Below are positions 1 through 10,879 of a stretch of 32,978 bases of DNA, one piece after another; the stretch's first letter is position 1, and every line of letters begins with the position of its first letter. A model generated the notes under the pieces. It made no database searches and was not told the origin of the DNA. It saw nothing but the letters and a program-made list of their open reading frames with translations. The stretch is taken from assembly GCA_012034865.1 (NCBI GenBank), contig JAAUOM010000043.1, forward strand, positions 1-32,978, given 5' to 3'. This stretch comes from Acaryochloris sp. CRU_2_0. Its GTDB lineage: Bacteria > Cyanobacteriota > Cyanobacteriia > Thermosynechococcales > Thermosynechococcaceae. Position numbers and translations under genes: made by a program.

Positions 1-4
1 TTAG

Positions 5-182
5 CTAGCCCAATTTCCCATGATGTTTCATCTCCAGTTGACTCTTCAACGTTAACTCAAACCTTTGCACCTGGTTCTTAAAAGCTATATCCTGTAATAT
101 TCCTACGTACTTGTGTGTAATGGATAGCAAGCTGGGAGAGGGGATCAGGAAAAGACTGTAGTGACCCCCAAACAGAAACAAC
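5..182 (-). other. Unidentified sequence replacing the methylase C-terminus
   Basis: To the left of about position 183 the minus strand no longer resembles a DUF1156 methylase. The methylase frame runs on through foreign residues to a stop at 78. A second minus-strand frame stays open to a TAG at 5-7 and ends in the residues EMKHHGKLG. This could be the 3' end of another gene, possibly a transposase, joined at the break, or simply non-coding DNA. I do not recognise it. Confidence 0.25.
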
Positions 183-845
183 TGGAACCCTCACCTTCGG
201 GTAAAGATGCCCAATCTTCTCAAACGCCTGGTCACGCATCCATTGCCCGTAATAGCGCACATCCTCCGCTAGTCCTTCCGCCCCTTTCCAAACCTTCGGG
301 TTTAGCACCGTCTCAACCTCAGAGCGCGATCGATACGCAGGATTCACAGGCGGCATCCCGGCAAACTTGGGCGGAATCTCGATTAACGCCTTGCCAATCA
401 TCACCGCCACCGGGTTTAAATCCGACCCATAGGCTTCCAAACCCAACCGCTGCGCTTCCAACGGTATCGACCCACCCCCAGAAAATGGATCATAAACCGC
501 AGGCGGCTTACCATCACAGGATTTCAAAATCTCTGCGTGAGCCTGCTTCAACACCTTCTCGTTATTGGTGTTCTCCCATTTCACCAACTCCCGAATAATA
601 TCGAATAACCGCTCTCGCTCTTTCTCCTGGGCCTCCTCCGTCGGAAACTGCTCAGGGTGTGCGGACGGATCATCCACCAACTGAGCAAACAACACCGCCC
701 GACAAGCCGCTAACGGACGCCGCGCCCACCACAAATGCAACGTACTTGGGTGCCCATGCCGAATCGACTTCTCCCGTGCCGAAGCTGCATTAATCTCTTC
801 TAGCGGCAATGCCACCTCAATCAGCTTCTTTTTGTATTCGGCCAT
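78..845 (-). pseudogene. Truncated DUF1156 adenine-specific DNA methylase (DISARM drmMI-like)
   Basis: This is the N-terminal part of a large DUF1156 N6-adenine DNA methylase, a family that modifies host DNA in class 1 DISARM and related anti-phage systems. Visible family marks are the start [19 protein letters not shown], the block [17 protein letters not shown] (near residue 31) and the SAM-binding motif [14 protein letters not shown] (near residue 118). Resemblance ends near HLYPKV (about residue 221, position 183); the last 30 or so residues look foreign. Full-length relatives are several hundred residues longer, so the catalytic NPPY-type region and the zinc-ribbon part are missing. I chose the ATG at 845, two codons inside the longest frame, which opens with TTG. 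The gene follows the Uma2 gene on the same strand by 36 bases. It is probably inactive as a methylase. Whether the missing part lies beyond the window edge, behind an insertion, cannot be seen. Confidence 0.8.
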
Positions 846-881
846 ACACAATAAGTGCCTAAAGGACGGAAAACTGCTAGC

Positions 882-1457
882 CTACCAAACTGGCGTCAGA
901 TCCAACACAAATCCTGGCAAGATATCCTCACCTGACAGCGATGACGGCGATTTCAACACCTCCACAGATTGCTCAGGCCGATAAACCTCCACCTGTCGAT
1001 CCTGCGGATTAATCAGCCATCCCAATCGTGCCCCATTCTGCTGGTATTCCAACATCTTTCCCTGCAAAGACCGTAATGAATCCGTCTTTGATCGCAACTC
1101 CACCACAAAATCCGGGCAAATGGGCGGAAATTTTTGCTGCTCCTCTGGCGTTAACGCCTCCCAACGATCCTGACGCACCCAAGCCACATCCGGCGACCGA
1201 TCGGCTCCATTCGGAAGCCGAAACAACGTCGAAGAATCAAACGCCACCCCTAACTTCGCTCGACGATTCCAGATCCCCAAATCAATATAAATCTCAAAAT
1301 TGCGCTTCCCCGTCTCACCACCTGTTGGGGGCATAACAATCAACTCTCCCGCCGCATTGCGCTCAAACTGTACCTCCGGGTTCTCCTGACAAATCTGAGC
1401 AAACTGTTCATCCGTCAGTAACCCGACCGACCGTAAATTCAACGTCATTGGGGTCAC
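882..1457 (-). CDS. Uma2 family endonuclease (DUF820)
   Basis: This 191-residue protein has the Uma2/DUF820 layout: an N-terminal helical part (LLTDEQFAQICQENPEVQFE), the strand-turn GELIVMPPTG, and a PD-(D/E)XK-like core with SPDVAWV (near residue 89) and CPDFVVELRSKTDS (near residue 114), then LGWLINP and a typical C-terminus. These proteins are abundant in cyanobacteria and predicted to be nucleases, but their role is mostly unknown. The chosen start is GTG at 1457, which overlaps the helicase stop (gTGA). A ten-base perfect Shine-Dalgarno, AGGAGGTGAT, ends six bases upstream of it, which favours GTG over the ATG at 1448. The gene is therefore translationally coupled to the helicase and sits between it and the truncated methylase. 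Most uma2 genes are solitary, so this placement is the odd feature. Confidence 0.85.
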   Translation of the reverse strand: MTPMTLNLRSVGLLTDEQFAQICQENPEVQFERNAAGELIVMPPTGGETGKRNFEIYIDLGIWNRRAKLGVAFDSSTLFRLPNGADRSPDVAWVRQDRWEALTPEEQQKFPPICPDFVVELRSKTDSLRSLQGKMLEYQQNGARLGWLINPQDRQVEVYRPEQSVEVLKSPSSLSGEDILPGFVLDLTPVW

Positions 1458-4400
1458 GGGTGCATCACCTCCTGAGCCGACTCTATCAACCGCCGAACAT
1501 CATAATTGCCAGAATTCAAAGAAAATGAAGGATCGCCAAGCTGGCAACGCTTTAAATAAACTGGCGGTCTAGCTCCATTCTCATCGATTTCCACCAGCGC
1601 CAAGCAAAACTTGTCTGGCTCGTTCCGTGAACACAGAATTTCATTACGGGTCATCGTCACCTGATTTTTTAAATGCCACCGCCCTTTTACTTCAATGAAC
1701 ATCAGCGATCCCGACTTAGGATCCTTCGACTCAATATCGTACCCAAGCCCCCTCGTCGCGGATACATTCCGAGGCTCCCGTCCTAGCCGCTGCTCCGCTG
1801 CCATCACCGCTGTCATTGCCATCTGCTCAATCTCTACCCGCCCAAACGGTGCTGAAAACTCGTCCGGTTCTATCCCAATCCCCATCACCTGCCGCAAACA
1901 CCCCTTGGGAATGACTAGCGCCCCACCCTTCACCACTGGCGGCAACGTGGCAATCTCTCGCTCTTGAGCCAACTGCTTTAATCGGCGTTGGAGGCGATCG
2001 CTCAACTCCTCCGCTTTAGCCATCGCCTTGGCCGAATTCAGCTTGGCATTGCGCTTCCCGGCCCGTTCCTGTAGCTTCAGGCTCTCAGCCTTACTATCCC
2101 AATAGGTCATCGCCCGCCGCAGCCGAATCGTGACCTCCCGCTCTACCTTGTCAATCAGCGCTAACCGCTGGGTTTTCACTTCCTGGACGTGCTGGGGCAC
2201 CAGATATTGAATGGCGTAGGCCATCACAGGTTTCTCAAAATCTTGCCGTAACCAATCAGAATCTTCAATCTCAGGCCAGATGGCTGCCTGCTCTTCCTCC
2301 GTCAATGGTCGATAGTCCAAATAGGGCGCTGGCCCTGCATTTTGAGGGAGGCTCTCAGCATTAATCTCTACAAACTGAAGTTTCTGAGAAATGACCTGTT
2401 GCTGACCGTTTCTGAGCGTGCGGCCATCTTTGACCACATGCTCTAGATAGAACAAGGCCCGTAGATCCTCACCCTCATCCATTTCGTCAACCAGCAATGT
2501 CCCTTGCTTCAGCAGATCACGATATTTATCCAGAATCAGATCAATTGTGCAGTCCAATAACGAGTGCCCTGGACAGATAAAAGCCGCCACTGGATGCTGA
2601 TTGATTTTGTCCTTTTCAAAACAAATCCGCTCATAGCGCGCCTGGATGACATCACCCCGTCCTCGGATGCGATCGCGATCTCGAATTGTCCCTGGCACTC
2701 GCTTAATCTCAAACCGTCCGGTTTCCCTGGCAGCGACTTGTCCATTTAAGTGCTGGAATGCCTCTATAAAGAAAGACTGAATAAAGTGGGGCTGCAACCG
2801 CCTCGCCTGCGCCCGCTCCATTTGCTCACGAATGTCATCCAGCTTGGCTGCCGTCAATGTCTCATGGACCAGCGCCTTTTCTTCCAGAAGCTGAATTAAG
2901 CGATCGCGGTTCACCGTATTATCAATCACCTGATCTAAACGAGCCTTCACCTCTGGATCATCCCCATAGCGAATGGCCTCAATCAGCAACTCATGCAAAC
3001 TTTTTTCGGCAAACAGCTTGCCTAAGATATCGAACACCCGACCCTTAAGTGTCTTGCGTTCCGCCTCTAGTTTCTTCAGCAGCTTGCAGTAGACATCCCC
3101 TTCACGGGTCTCATTGGCCACCAAATTCCATAAATGGCAAACCTCTGTTTGACCGATCCGATGAATGCGCCCAAACCGCTGCTCCAGACGATTGGGGTTC
3201 CACGGCAAGTCGTAATTGACCATCAGATGGGCACACTGTAGATTCACACCTTCACCCACTGCGTCGTTGGCCAACAGGACCAAAACCTCCTTGTCATGCT
3301 TGAACTGATCCAGTAACTTGCTACGTTCCTGCCGCTGGATGCCCCCATGCACCACAATGACCGCCTCTGATTTCCCCAGACGATTACGGATACGGTCAGC
3401 CAGATAGGTCAAGGTGTCTCTAAACTCCGTAAAGATGATCAGCTTCCGCCGATGACCGTTGGCATCCTTCATCAACGGATGATCTAGAATCTGACTTAAC
3501 TCCGTCCACTTTGTGTCCCGCATCGAATGTTTGATAACCCTTGCCTGGGACTCAAGGCGCTTAAGCGTTTCAATCTCAATCTCTAGCTCCTCAATGGTGC
3601 GTGAGGCTGTGGCTTGATCGACCACTTCCTGCTCAAACCGCTCTAATTCTTCCTGCGGGCTATCCTCTTCATCCCAGGCATCCGTAATGATATTGAGGCT
3701 AAATATTGGCTCCGAGAGTTCCTCGTTTAGCCCCTGACGCAAACTCTGCGCCTCTTCATGGAGCCGCCGCTCCAAACGCTCACGTCGATTAATCAAAGAC
3801 TGATAAATTGCTGCTGGGGAAGACGCCAATCGACGCTGCAAAATTTGGAGAGCAAAGCTAACATTGAGCCTGCGCCTCTGATCCTGGGAACCGAAGCGCT
3901 CCGCCCGATTCATTTCTTCCCGCACATAATCTGTAATTTCGCTGTACAAGCCCAACTCCGGTGCTGACAGCTTATATGTTGCTGTATAGGCACACCGTTC
4001 CGGGAAAAGCGGCTTGCCGTCGAATTTCACCAGCTCCTCTTTTGTCAAGCGCCGCATCAAATCCGAAACATCTATCTGGTGAACGCCCTCTTGAAACTTG
4101 CCCTCAAAGCGATCAGCATCCAAGAGCGCCATGAATAGCTGAAAATCTGGCTCCTTGCCATTGTGGGGCGTCGCAGACATCAACAGGAGATGGTGGCAGT
4201 GCCCTCCCAGTAACCGCCTCAGGTTGTATCGCCTAGTGTATTTGACCTCACCCCCAAAATAGCTGGCAGACATCTTGTGCGCTTCGTCGCAGATCACCAA
4301 GTCCCAGTCTTGAGCAGCAGTGAAATAATCCTGTAAATTTTCGTCTCGGCTCAGCATATCGAGCCGTGCGATCAAGAAGCTCTTTTCGTCGAATAGGTTG

Positions 4401-4978
4401 CCTGATCGCGACGCTTCAATTTGATCACGAGTCAGAATATCGAACGACAGATCAAACTTCTCATACAGCTCATCCTGCCATTGCTCCACCAAACTGCCAG
4501 GAGCAATGACCAAACACCGCTCTAGATCTCCTCTGATCTTCAGCTCTTTGATCAATAGCCCTGCCATTACTGTTTTGCCTGCCCCTGGATCATCAGCCAG
4601 TAAGAACCTGAGGGGTTGGCGAGGCAGCATTTCTCCATAAACTGCTGTGATTTGGTGGGGTAGAGGATCAACGAGAGACGTATGAATAGCTAGGTAGGGG
4701 TCAAATAAATAGGCAAGCTGGATACGATAGGCTTCAGAGACCAGTCGAAATAAGGATGCATCAGCTTTGAACGACCAAAGTGACTCTTTTTCGGCGAGAT
4801 TGAGTTTAGTGATTTCTTCGGCAAATAGCAGTTGATCTTTCAAGGCTCCACTGGCGTCCTTAAAGACAACTGTTATGCCCAGTTCTCCATGACTCTCGAC
4901 ACTGATAATCTTGGCAAGGCCATCTGATGACAATCCCTCGATCAAGGTTCCGGGCTTAATGTCTTCTATGTTTGCCAT
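1454..4978 (-). CDS. SNF2/DEAH-family helicase with C-terminal DUF3883 (NOV_C), DISARM DrmD-like
   Basis: This 1174-residue protein is a superfamily 2 ATPase of the SNF2/RapA type. It has Walker A ADDPGAGKT (128-136), Walker B DEAH (231-234), motif III SAT (268-270), a second RecA lobe with TEFRDTLTYLADRI (from 517) and NDAVGEGVNL (571-580), and motif VI QRFGRIHRIGQ (600-610). The C-terminal part has coiled-coil-rich sequence and then a DUF3883/NOV_C-like block, LGYDIESKD followed by FIEVKGR (about 1060-1090), a nuclease-like fold found in defence helicases. A SNF2 helicase with DUF3883 next to a DUF1156 methylase is the drmD-drmMI pair of class 1 DISARM. In DISARM, drmA, drmB and drmC would normally follow the methylase; none is visible here. 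The start is ATG 4978, preceded by GCAGGGA. The reading frame is intact, so the helicase could still be made. Family certain, system membership probable. Confidence 0.87.
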   Translation of the reverse strand: MANIEDIKPGTLIEGLSSDGLAKIISVESHGELGITVVFKDASGALKDQLLFAEEITKLNLAEKESLWSFKADASLFRLVSEAYRIQLAYLFDPYLAIHTSLVDPLPHQITAVYGEMLPRQPLRFLLADDPGAGKTVMAGLLIKELKIRGDLERCLVIAPGSLVEQWQDELYEKFDLSFDILTRDQIEASRSGNLFDEKSFLIARLDMLSRDENLQDYFTAAQDWDLVICDEAHKMSASYFGGEVKYTRRYNLRRLLGGHCHHLLLMSATPHNGKEPDFQLFMALLDADRFEGKFQEGVHQIDVSDLMRRLTKEELVKFDGKPLFPERCAYTATYKLSAPELGLYSEITDYVREEMNRAERFGSQDQRRRLNVSFALQILQRRLASSPAAIYQSLINRRERLERRLHEEAQSLRQGLNEELSEPIFSLNIITDAWDEEDSPQEELERFEQEVVDQATASRTIEELEIEIETLKRLESQARVIKHSMRDTKWTELSQILDHPLMKDANGHRRKLIIFTEFRDTLTYLADRIRNRLGKSEAVIVVHGGIQRQERSKLLDQFKHDKEVLVLLANDAVGEGVNLQCAHLMVNYDLPWNPNRLEQRFGRIHRIGQTEVCHLWNLVANETREGDVYCKLLKKLEAERKTLKGRVFDILGKLFAEKSLHELLIEAIRYGDDPEVKARLDQVIDNTVNRDRLIQLLEEKALVHETLTAAKLDDIREQMERAQARRLQPHFIQSFFIEAFQHLNGQVAARETGRFEIKRVPGTIRDRDRIRGRGDVIQARYERICFEKDKINQHPVAAFICPGHSLLDCTIDLILDKYRDLLKQGTLLVDEMDEGEDLRALFYLEHVVKDGRTLRNGQQQVISQKLQFVEINAESLPQNAGPAPYLDYRPLTEEEQAAIWPEIEDSDWLRQDFEKPVMAYAIQYLVPQHVQEVKTQRLALIDKVEREVTIRLRRAMTYWDSKAESLKLQERAGKRNAKLNSAKAMAKAEELSDRLQRRLKQLAQEREIATLPPVVKGGALVIPKGCLRQVMGIGIEPDEFSAPFGRVEIEQMAMTAVMAAEQRLGREPRNVSATRGLGYDIESKDPKSGSLMFIEVKGRWHLKNQVTMTRNEILCSRNEPDKFCLALVEIDENGARPPVYLKRCQLGDPSFSLNSGNYDVRRLIESAQEVMHP
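1464..1473 (-). promoter_or_regulatory. Strong Shine-Dalgarno deciding the Uma2 GTG start
   Basis: On the minus strand this reads AGGAGGTGAT, a full match to the 16S anti-Shine-Dalgarno. It lies inside the last codons of the helicase gene, six bases before the GTG at 1457. Its strength and position support coupled translation of the nuclease. Confidence 0.75.
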
Positions 4979-5105
4979 TTCCCTGCAAGTTTACTTATCT
5001 CTGTGTCTCACTCAGGTTGATCGAGACTGCGGATAGTTGTGGCATTATTTTGAAGCCTCTAAACCTTCTACCTCTCAATACTAGAGCTATTTCGGCCAAG
5101 CTGTA

Positions 5106-6779
<1,674 letters not shown>

Positions 6780-6971
6780 TCATCCGACCCATTTTGCCAT
6801 AGGTTTCTGCTGTGGATCGGTATTGTTAAGTTCAGTCGCTGACCCTGTGGGTAATCTCTGTACCTTGCTGTTAGTCTATCAATCCGATGGCTGGCTGAGG
6901 GCATCGATAGCAATCATCAACTGGCAACAGCAATCTATAAGCATAGTCCAGAGACCCAGGCAGGAAGTAAG

Positions 6972-7253
6972 CTATAGTTTGCAAATAGATATAGCGTGTG
7001 CAACTTGACTTGTTGTTTTGCAGGTTATCTCAAACGCTGATTTGCGACCCCCTCCAGGCTGCCGAATTCGTTGCTGTTGAAGGGCTGTTACCTCTTCAAG
7101 CTCTTTGAGTCCTAACTGTAAGGTTTCATGATGACATCCCAATAATCGACGTATGTATGCTTGACCTCCGTACCCTAATTTCAGGGCTTCAATTGCCGCA
7201 TAGCGACGACGATTCTTCTCTGATAATGACTGATAGTACGTTGCATGTGGACT
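6972..7253 (-). pseudogene. Decayed ISAzo13-type transposase fragment
   Basis: The minus strand holds an open frame without a proper start. Its residues include QSLSEKNRRRYAAIEALKLG, then a YIRRLLGCHHETLQLGLKEL helix-turn-helix block, and RIRQPGGGRKSAFE. This succession is the N-terminal DNA-binding part of ISAzo13-family transposases. Resemblance runs from about 7241 to 7030. The frame then goes on through unlike residues to a TAG at 6972-6974. The catalytic domain and both ends of the element are absent, so this is an old deletion remnant in the pyrG-thrS gap. Confidence 0.7.
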
Positions 7254-7298
7254 TCAATCCTGGCAGGGTAGCTGTGCATCATCTGTCTGTTCATCTGA

Positions 7299-7514
7299 AG
7301 TCGCACTATTACACTTTATTTAATTCTCGATCCTTACGACAAATTCCAGTTTTTCTACTTTGCTCAAGATTCTGAACGTACCCCTGCCGGAGAGGTAATT
7401 CCCGGTATTGGCGGTATGGTCTATTAGCGCTTGGGTTTTCAGGGTCAAGATGCCAAAAATCAGTATGTTCCAGAAATTGTCAAGTCTCGACGGGCTAAGT
7501 TGACCCGTGTCTAA
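7299..7514 (+). pseudogene. Remnant of a short unidentified gene with an in-frame stop
   Basis: The plus-strand frame starting at 7299 reads like real protein: ILDPYDKFQFFYFAQD, then TPAGEVIPGIGGMVY, a TAG stop at 7425-7427, then RLGFQGQDAKNQYVPEIVKS and a basic end, stopping at 7512-7514. The same frame makes sense on both sides of the internal stop, which suggests a decayed gene rather than chance. The start is lost: a stop lies at 7296. I do not recognise the family. It sits just upstream of thrS on the same strand. Confidence 0.45.
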
Positions 7515-7586
7515 TTTCGTTTTTGTAGAGTCAGGACTTCACGCTTGGCAACTTTATGCGGTGATTGACTCAGCGGTTTCGATAAG

Positions 7587-9446
7587 ATGGACAAGTTCAT
7601 ACATTTAGCTGAATATAGGTCGCCAATGTCCGCTGCACAGTCATCTGATCAACCGTCCCAGAATATATACTTGCCCAAAACCAGTGAGTCTGAGCAACTG
7701 AAAAAAATTCGACACACCACGTCTCATGTGATGGCGATGGCTGTTCAGAAGCTGTTTCCGGGGACTCAAGTGACGATTGGTCCTTGGATTGAGTCTGGTT
7801 TCTATTATGACTTTGACAGCCCCACGCCTTTTACAGAGCAAGATTTAAAGGCCATTAAAAAAGAGATGGTCAAAATCATTAAGCGCAAGTTGCCCGTGAT
7901 CCGAGAAGAGGTGAGCCGAGCAGAAGCCCAGCAAAGAATTGAAGCGTTGCAAGAGCCGTATAAACTAGAGATTTTGGCTGATCTTAAAGAGCCGATCACC
8001 CTCTATCACTTGGGAGATGAATGGTGGGACTTGTGTGCGGGTCCCCATGTAGAGTCCACGGCAGAGTTGAATCCCAAAGCGATTGAGCTGGAAAGCGTGG
8101 CGGGTGCCTATTGGCGTGGGGATGAAACCAAAGCCCAGTTGCAACGGATTTACGGGACAGCTTGGGAAACGCCTGAGCAATTGGCTGAGCATAAACGTCG
8201 CAAGGAAGAAGCATTGCGGCGGGATCACCGCAAACTCGGTAAGGAACTGGGATTATTCATTTTTTCGGACTTGGTGGGGCCGGGATTGCCCCTGTGGACG
8301 CCTAAAGGAACGGTGTTGCGATCGCAACTCGAAGACTTCCTCAAGCAAGAGCAAATCAAGCGGGGATACCTGGGGGTCACCACGCCTCACATAGCCCGTG
8401 TGGATCTGTTTAAAACCTCTGGGCATTGGCAGAAATACCAAGAAGACATGTTCCCACTCATGAGTGAGAACGATGCAGATCGGAACTCCGAGCAGGGCTT
8501 TGTCATGAAACCGATGAACTGTCCCTTTCATATTCAGATTTATAAGAGTGAATTGCGCTCCTATCGCGATTTACCGATGCGGCTGGCAGAATTTGGCACG
8601 GTCTACCGCTATGAGCAATCCGGTGAACTGGGCGGATTGACACGGGTGCGAGGGTTCACGGTGGATGATTCCCACCTATTTGTCACCCCTGATCAGCTTG
8701 ATGATGAATTTCTAAAAGTTGTGGATTTGATTTTGTCGGTCTTTGATAAACTCCAGCTCCAAAACTTCAAGGCCCGTCTGAGTTTTCGCGATCCCGCTTC
8801 TGATAAGTATATTGGCTCGGATACAGCCTGGGAGAAAGCTGAAAATGCGATTCGGCGGGCCGTGGAGGCGCTGGGGATGGAGCATTTTGAAGGCATTGGT
8901 GAAGCTGCTTTTTATGGGCCGAAATTAGACTTCATTTTCCAAGATGTTCTGGATCGCGAATGGCAGTTGGGAACGGTACAGGTAGACTACAACTTACCGG
9001 AGCGCTTTGACTTGGAGTTTATGGGTGAAGATGGCAACCGTCAACGCCCCATTATGATTCACCGCGCTCCCTTTGGGTCATTGGAACGCTTAATTGGGAT
9101 TTTGATTGAGCAATATGCAGGCGTTTTCCCCCTCTGGTTAGCCCCTGAGCAACTACGGCTATTGACTGTCGGCGACGATCACATGCCCTTTGCCCACAAG
9201 GTTGCTGCGGATTTGCAAGCGGCAGGGGTACGGGTAATGGTGGATCAAAGTGGCGATCGCTTAGGCAAAAAAATCCGCAATGCGGAAAAAGCTAAAATCC
9301 CGGTGATGTCGGTGATTGGCGATCAGGAAGTAGAAGCCAATAGTCTCAATATTCGTACTCGTGCTGCGGGTGAGTTAGGGGTGATTTCGGTGACTGAGGT
9401 GGTGGAGAGGGTAAAGGGTGCGATCGCCAATTATGGCGATTTCTAG
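7587..9446 (+). CDS. thrS: Threonyl-tRNA synthetase
   Basis: This class II synthetase charges tRNA-Thr with threonine. The 619 residues lack the N-terminal TGS domain of the E. coli enzyme, as is usual in cyanobacteria, and begin almost at once with the editing (tRNA-SAD) domain. That domain has HTTSH (residues 43-47) and the CAGPH metal site (150-154). The catalytic core has MNCPFH with a zinc-binding Cys, motif 2 in TVYRYEQSGELGGLTRVRGF, and motif 3 in HRAPFGSLERLIGILIEQYAG. The C-terminal anticodon-binding domain follows (LRLLTVGDDH to the end). The start is uncertain: ATG 7587 gives the longest frame, but ATG 7626 (MSAAQSSD) has TAGG a little upstream and is equally possible. Both editing and zinc residues are present, so the enzyme should proofread serine. 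Confidence 0.97.
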   Translation: MDKFIHLAEYRSPMSAAQSSDQPSQNIYLPKTSESEQLKKIRHTTSHVMAMAVQKLFPGTQVTIGPWIESGFYYDFDSPTPFTEQDLKAIKKEMVKIIKRKLPVIREEVSRAEAQQRIEALQEPYKLEILADLKEPITLYHLGDEWWDLCAGPHVESTAELNPKAIELESVAGAYWRGDETKAQLQRIYGTAWETPEQLAEHKRRKEEALRRDHRKLGKELGLFIFSDLVGPGLPLWTPKGTVLRSQLEDFLKQEQIKRGYLGVTTPHIARVDLFKTSGHWQKYQEDMFPLMSENDADRNSEQGFVMKPMNCPFHIQIYKSELRSYRDLPMRLAEFGTVYRYEQSGELGGLTRVRGFTVDDSHLFVTPDQLDDEFLKVVDLILSVFDKLQLQNFKARLSFRDPASDKYIGSDTAWEKAENAIRRAVEALGMEHFEGIGEAAFYGPKLDFIFQDVLDREWQLGTVQVDYNLPERFDLEFMGEDGNRQRPIMIHRAPFGSLERLIGILIEQYAGVFPLWLAPEQLRLLTVGDDHMPFAHKVAADLQAAGVRVMVDQSGDRLGKKIRNAEKAKIPVMSVIGDQEVEANSLNIRTRAAGELGVISVTEVVERVKGAIANYGDF

Positions 9447-9479
9447 TTCACTAGCCCTTGTAGACTTGCTAGCTAGCAC

Positions 9480-9498
9480 CCACAGCTTGCAACTGTGG
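9480..9498 (+). other. Small hairpin after thrS / in the metK leader
   Basis: CCACAG (9480-9485) and CTGTGG (9493-9498) form a six-base stem with a seven-base loop. No run of T follows, so it is not a standard intrinsic terminator. It lies between thrS and metK and could be part of the metK leader. Confidence 0.3.
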
Positions 9499-9606
9499 AT
9501 GATACACAGAAGTCTGGGGAGTTAATGGAATAAACGATTGTTAGTCAACGTCACCTTAAATATATCAGTGCTATAATTCTCTGAACTTTCTATCTGCTTT
9601 ACTCCA

Positions 9607-9613
9607 CAGGAGG
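9607..9613 (+). promoter_or_regulatory. Shine-Dalgarno deciding the metK TTG start
   Basis: CAGGAGG ends nine bases before a TTG at 9623. No in-frame ATG occurs near the conserved N-terminus ([17 protein letters not shown]), so this site supports TTG initiation of metK. Confidence 0.75.
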
Positions 9614-9622
9614 ATCAAGATC

Positions 9623-10879
9623 TTGCCTAAGCGCTATCTCTTTACCTCAGAATCAGTGACTGAAGGTCACCCTGACAAAATTTGTGATCAGATTTCAGAT
9701 ACTATTCTTGATGCCCTGCTGACTCAAGATCCCACTAGCCGCGTCGCTGCAGAGGTTGTGGTGAATACGGGCTTAGTTCTCATTACTGGGGAAATCACCA
9801 CTAAAGCCCAAGTTAACTTTGTGGATCTAGCACGCCGCAAGATCGCGGAAATTGGCTATACCGACTCCGACAACGGCTTTGCTGCCAATAGTTGTTCCGT
9901 TTTAGTTGCTCTAGACGAACAATCCCCTGACATCGCCCAAGGAGTTAATGCTGCCCATGAAACCCGTGAACAACAAAGTGAGCAAGCACTAGATGCGATT
10001 GGGGCAGGGGATCAAGGCTTGATGTTTGGGTTCGCTTGCAACGAAACCCCCGAATTAATGCCCTTGCCGATCAGCTTAGCCCACCGGATTACTCGGCGTT
10101 TGGCCTCGGTGCGGAAAACGCAGCTTGCTTACCTGCGACCGGATGGTAAATCTCAAGTCACTGTCCTCTACGAGGAGGGTCACCCGGTTGGGATCGATAC
10201 GATCTTGGTGTCTACTCAACATGATGCTGCCATTGGCGAGTTAACCGATACCGCTGCGGTACAAGCCAAAATTAAAGAAGATTTATGGGATTTTGTGGTC
10301 ACCCCTGTCTTTGCTGATATCGACATTAAACCGGACAGCAACACTCGCTTTTTAGTGAATCCCACGGGTCAGTTTGTGGTGGGTGGACCTCAAGGGGATT
10401 CTGGTTTAACGGGACGCAAGATCATTGTCGATACCTATGGCGGATATTCTCGCCATGGGGGCGGTGCTTTTTCCGGTAAAGATCCCACCAAAGTCGATCG
10501 CAGTGCAGCCTATGCCTGTCGATACGTGGCAAAAAATATTGTGGCGGCGGGTTTAGCAGATAAATGTGAAGTCCAATTAAGTTATGCCATTGGTGTGGCT
10601 CGGCCCGTCAGTATTTTAATTGAGACCTTTGGCACGGGCAAAGTCGATGAAGATCGCCTCCTGGAAGTGGTTCAACAGAACTTTGAACTGCGTCCGGCAG
10701 GTTTAATTCAAACCTTTGGTTTGGCCAAGATCCCAGGTGAGCGAGGGGGTCGTTTCTATCAAGATGTGGCCGCTTATGGTCATTTTGGTCGCCCAGATTT
10801 GGACTTACCCTGGGAAGCAACGGATAAAGTTGCCCTGCTGCAACAAGCCTTGAGTCCAGCCCTCTCTGGCAATGCCTAA
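9623..10879 (+). CDS. metK: S-adenosylmethionine synthetase
   Basis: This cytoplasmic enzyme makes S-adenosylmethionine from methionine and ATP. The 418 residues match the bacterial family. Landmarks are [18 protein letters not shown] at the N-terminus (ATP site), the loop [12 protein letters not shown] near residue 127, [25 protein letters not shown] near residue 268 (the catalytic Lys/Asp region), and GVARPVSI. Translation probably starts at TTG 9623 behind a strong Shine-Dalgarno; the following residues are the conserved N-terminus, so no residues are missing. The gene ends tail-to-tail with the glycosyltransferase, the two stop codons overlapping. I see no SAM riboswitch that I can support in the 176-base leader. 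Confidence 0.97.
   Translation: MPKRYLFTSESVTEGHPDKICDQISDTILDALLTQDPTSRVAAEVVVNTGLVLITGEITTKAQVNFVDLARRKIAEIGYTDSDNGFAANSCSVLVALDEQSPDIAQGVNAAHETREQQSEQALDAIGAGDQGLMFGFACNETPELMPLPISLAHRITRRLASVRKTQLAYLRPDGKSQVTVLYEEGHPVGIDTILVSTQHDAAIGELTDTAAVQAKIKEDLWDFVVTPVFADIDIKPDSNTRFLVNPTGQFVVGGPQGDSGLTGRKIIVDTYGGYSRHGGGAFSGKDPTKVDRSAAYACRYVAKNIVAAGLADKCEVQLSYAIGVARPVSILIETFGTGKVDEDRLLEVVQQNFELRPAGLIQTFGLAKIPGERGGRFYQDVAAYGHFGRPDLDLPWEATDKVALLQQALSPALSGNA

Noticed and set aside
161..1336. Plus-strand frames at 161-598 and 1028-1336
   Set aside because: They run antisense through the methylase and Uma2 genes, are Pro/Ser-rich with no protein-like pattern, and are shadows of those genes.
7001..7586. 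Leader regulation (T-box) before thrS
   Set aside because: No T-box sequence or terminator/antiterminator pair was found. The region is occupied by gene relics.
9447..9622. SAM riboswitch in the metK leader
   Set aside because: Only one small hairpin without a T-run is visible; none of the known SAM riboswitch cores could be drawn.
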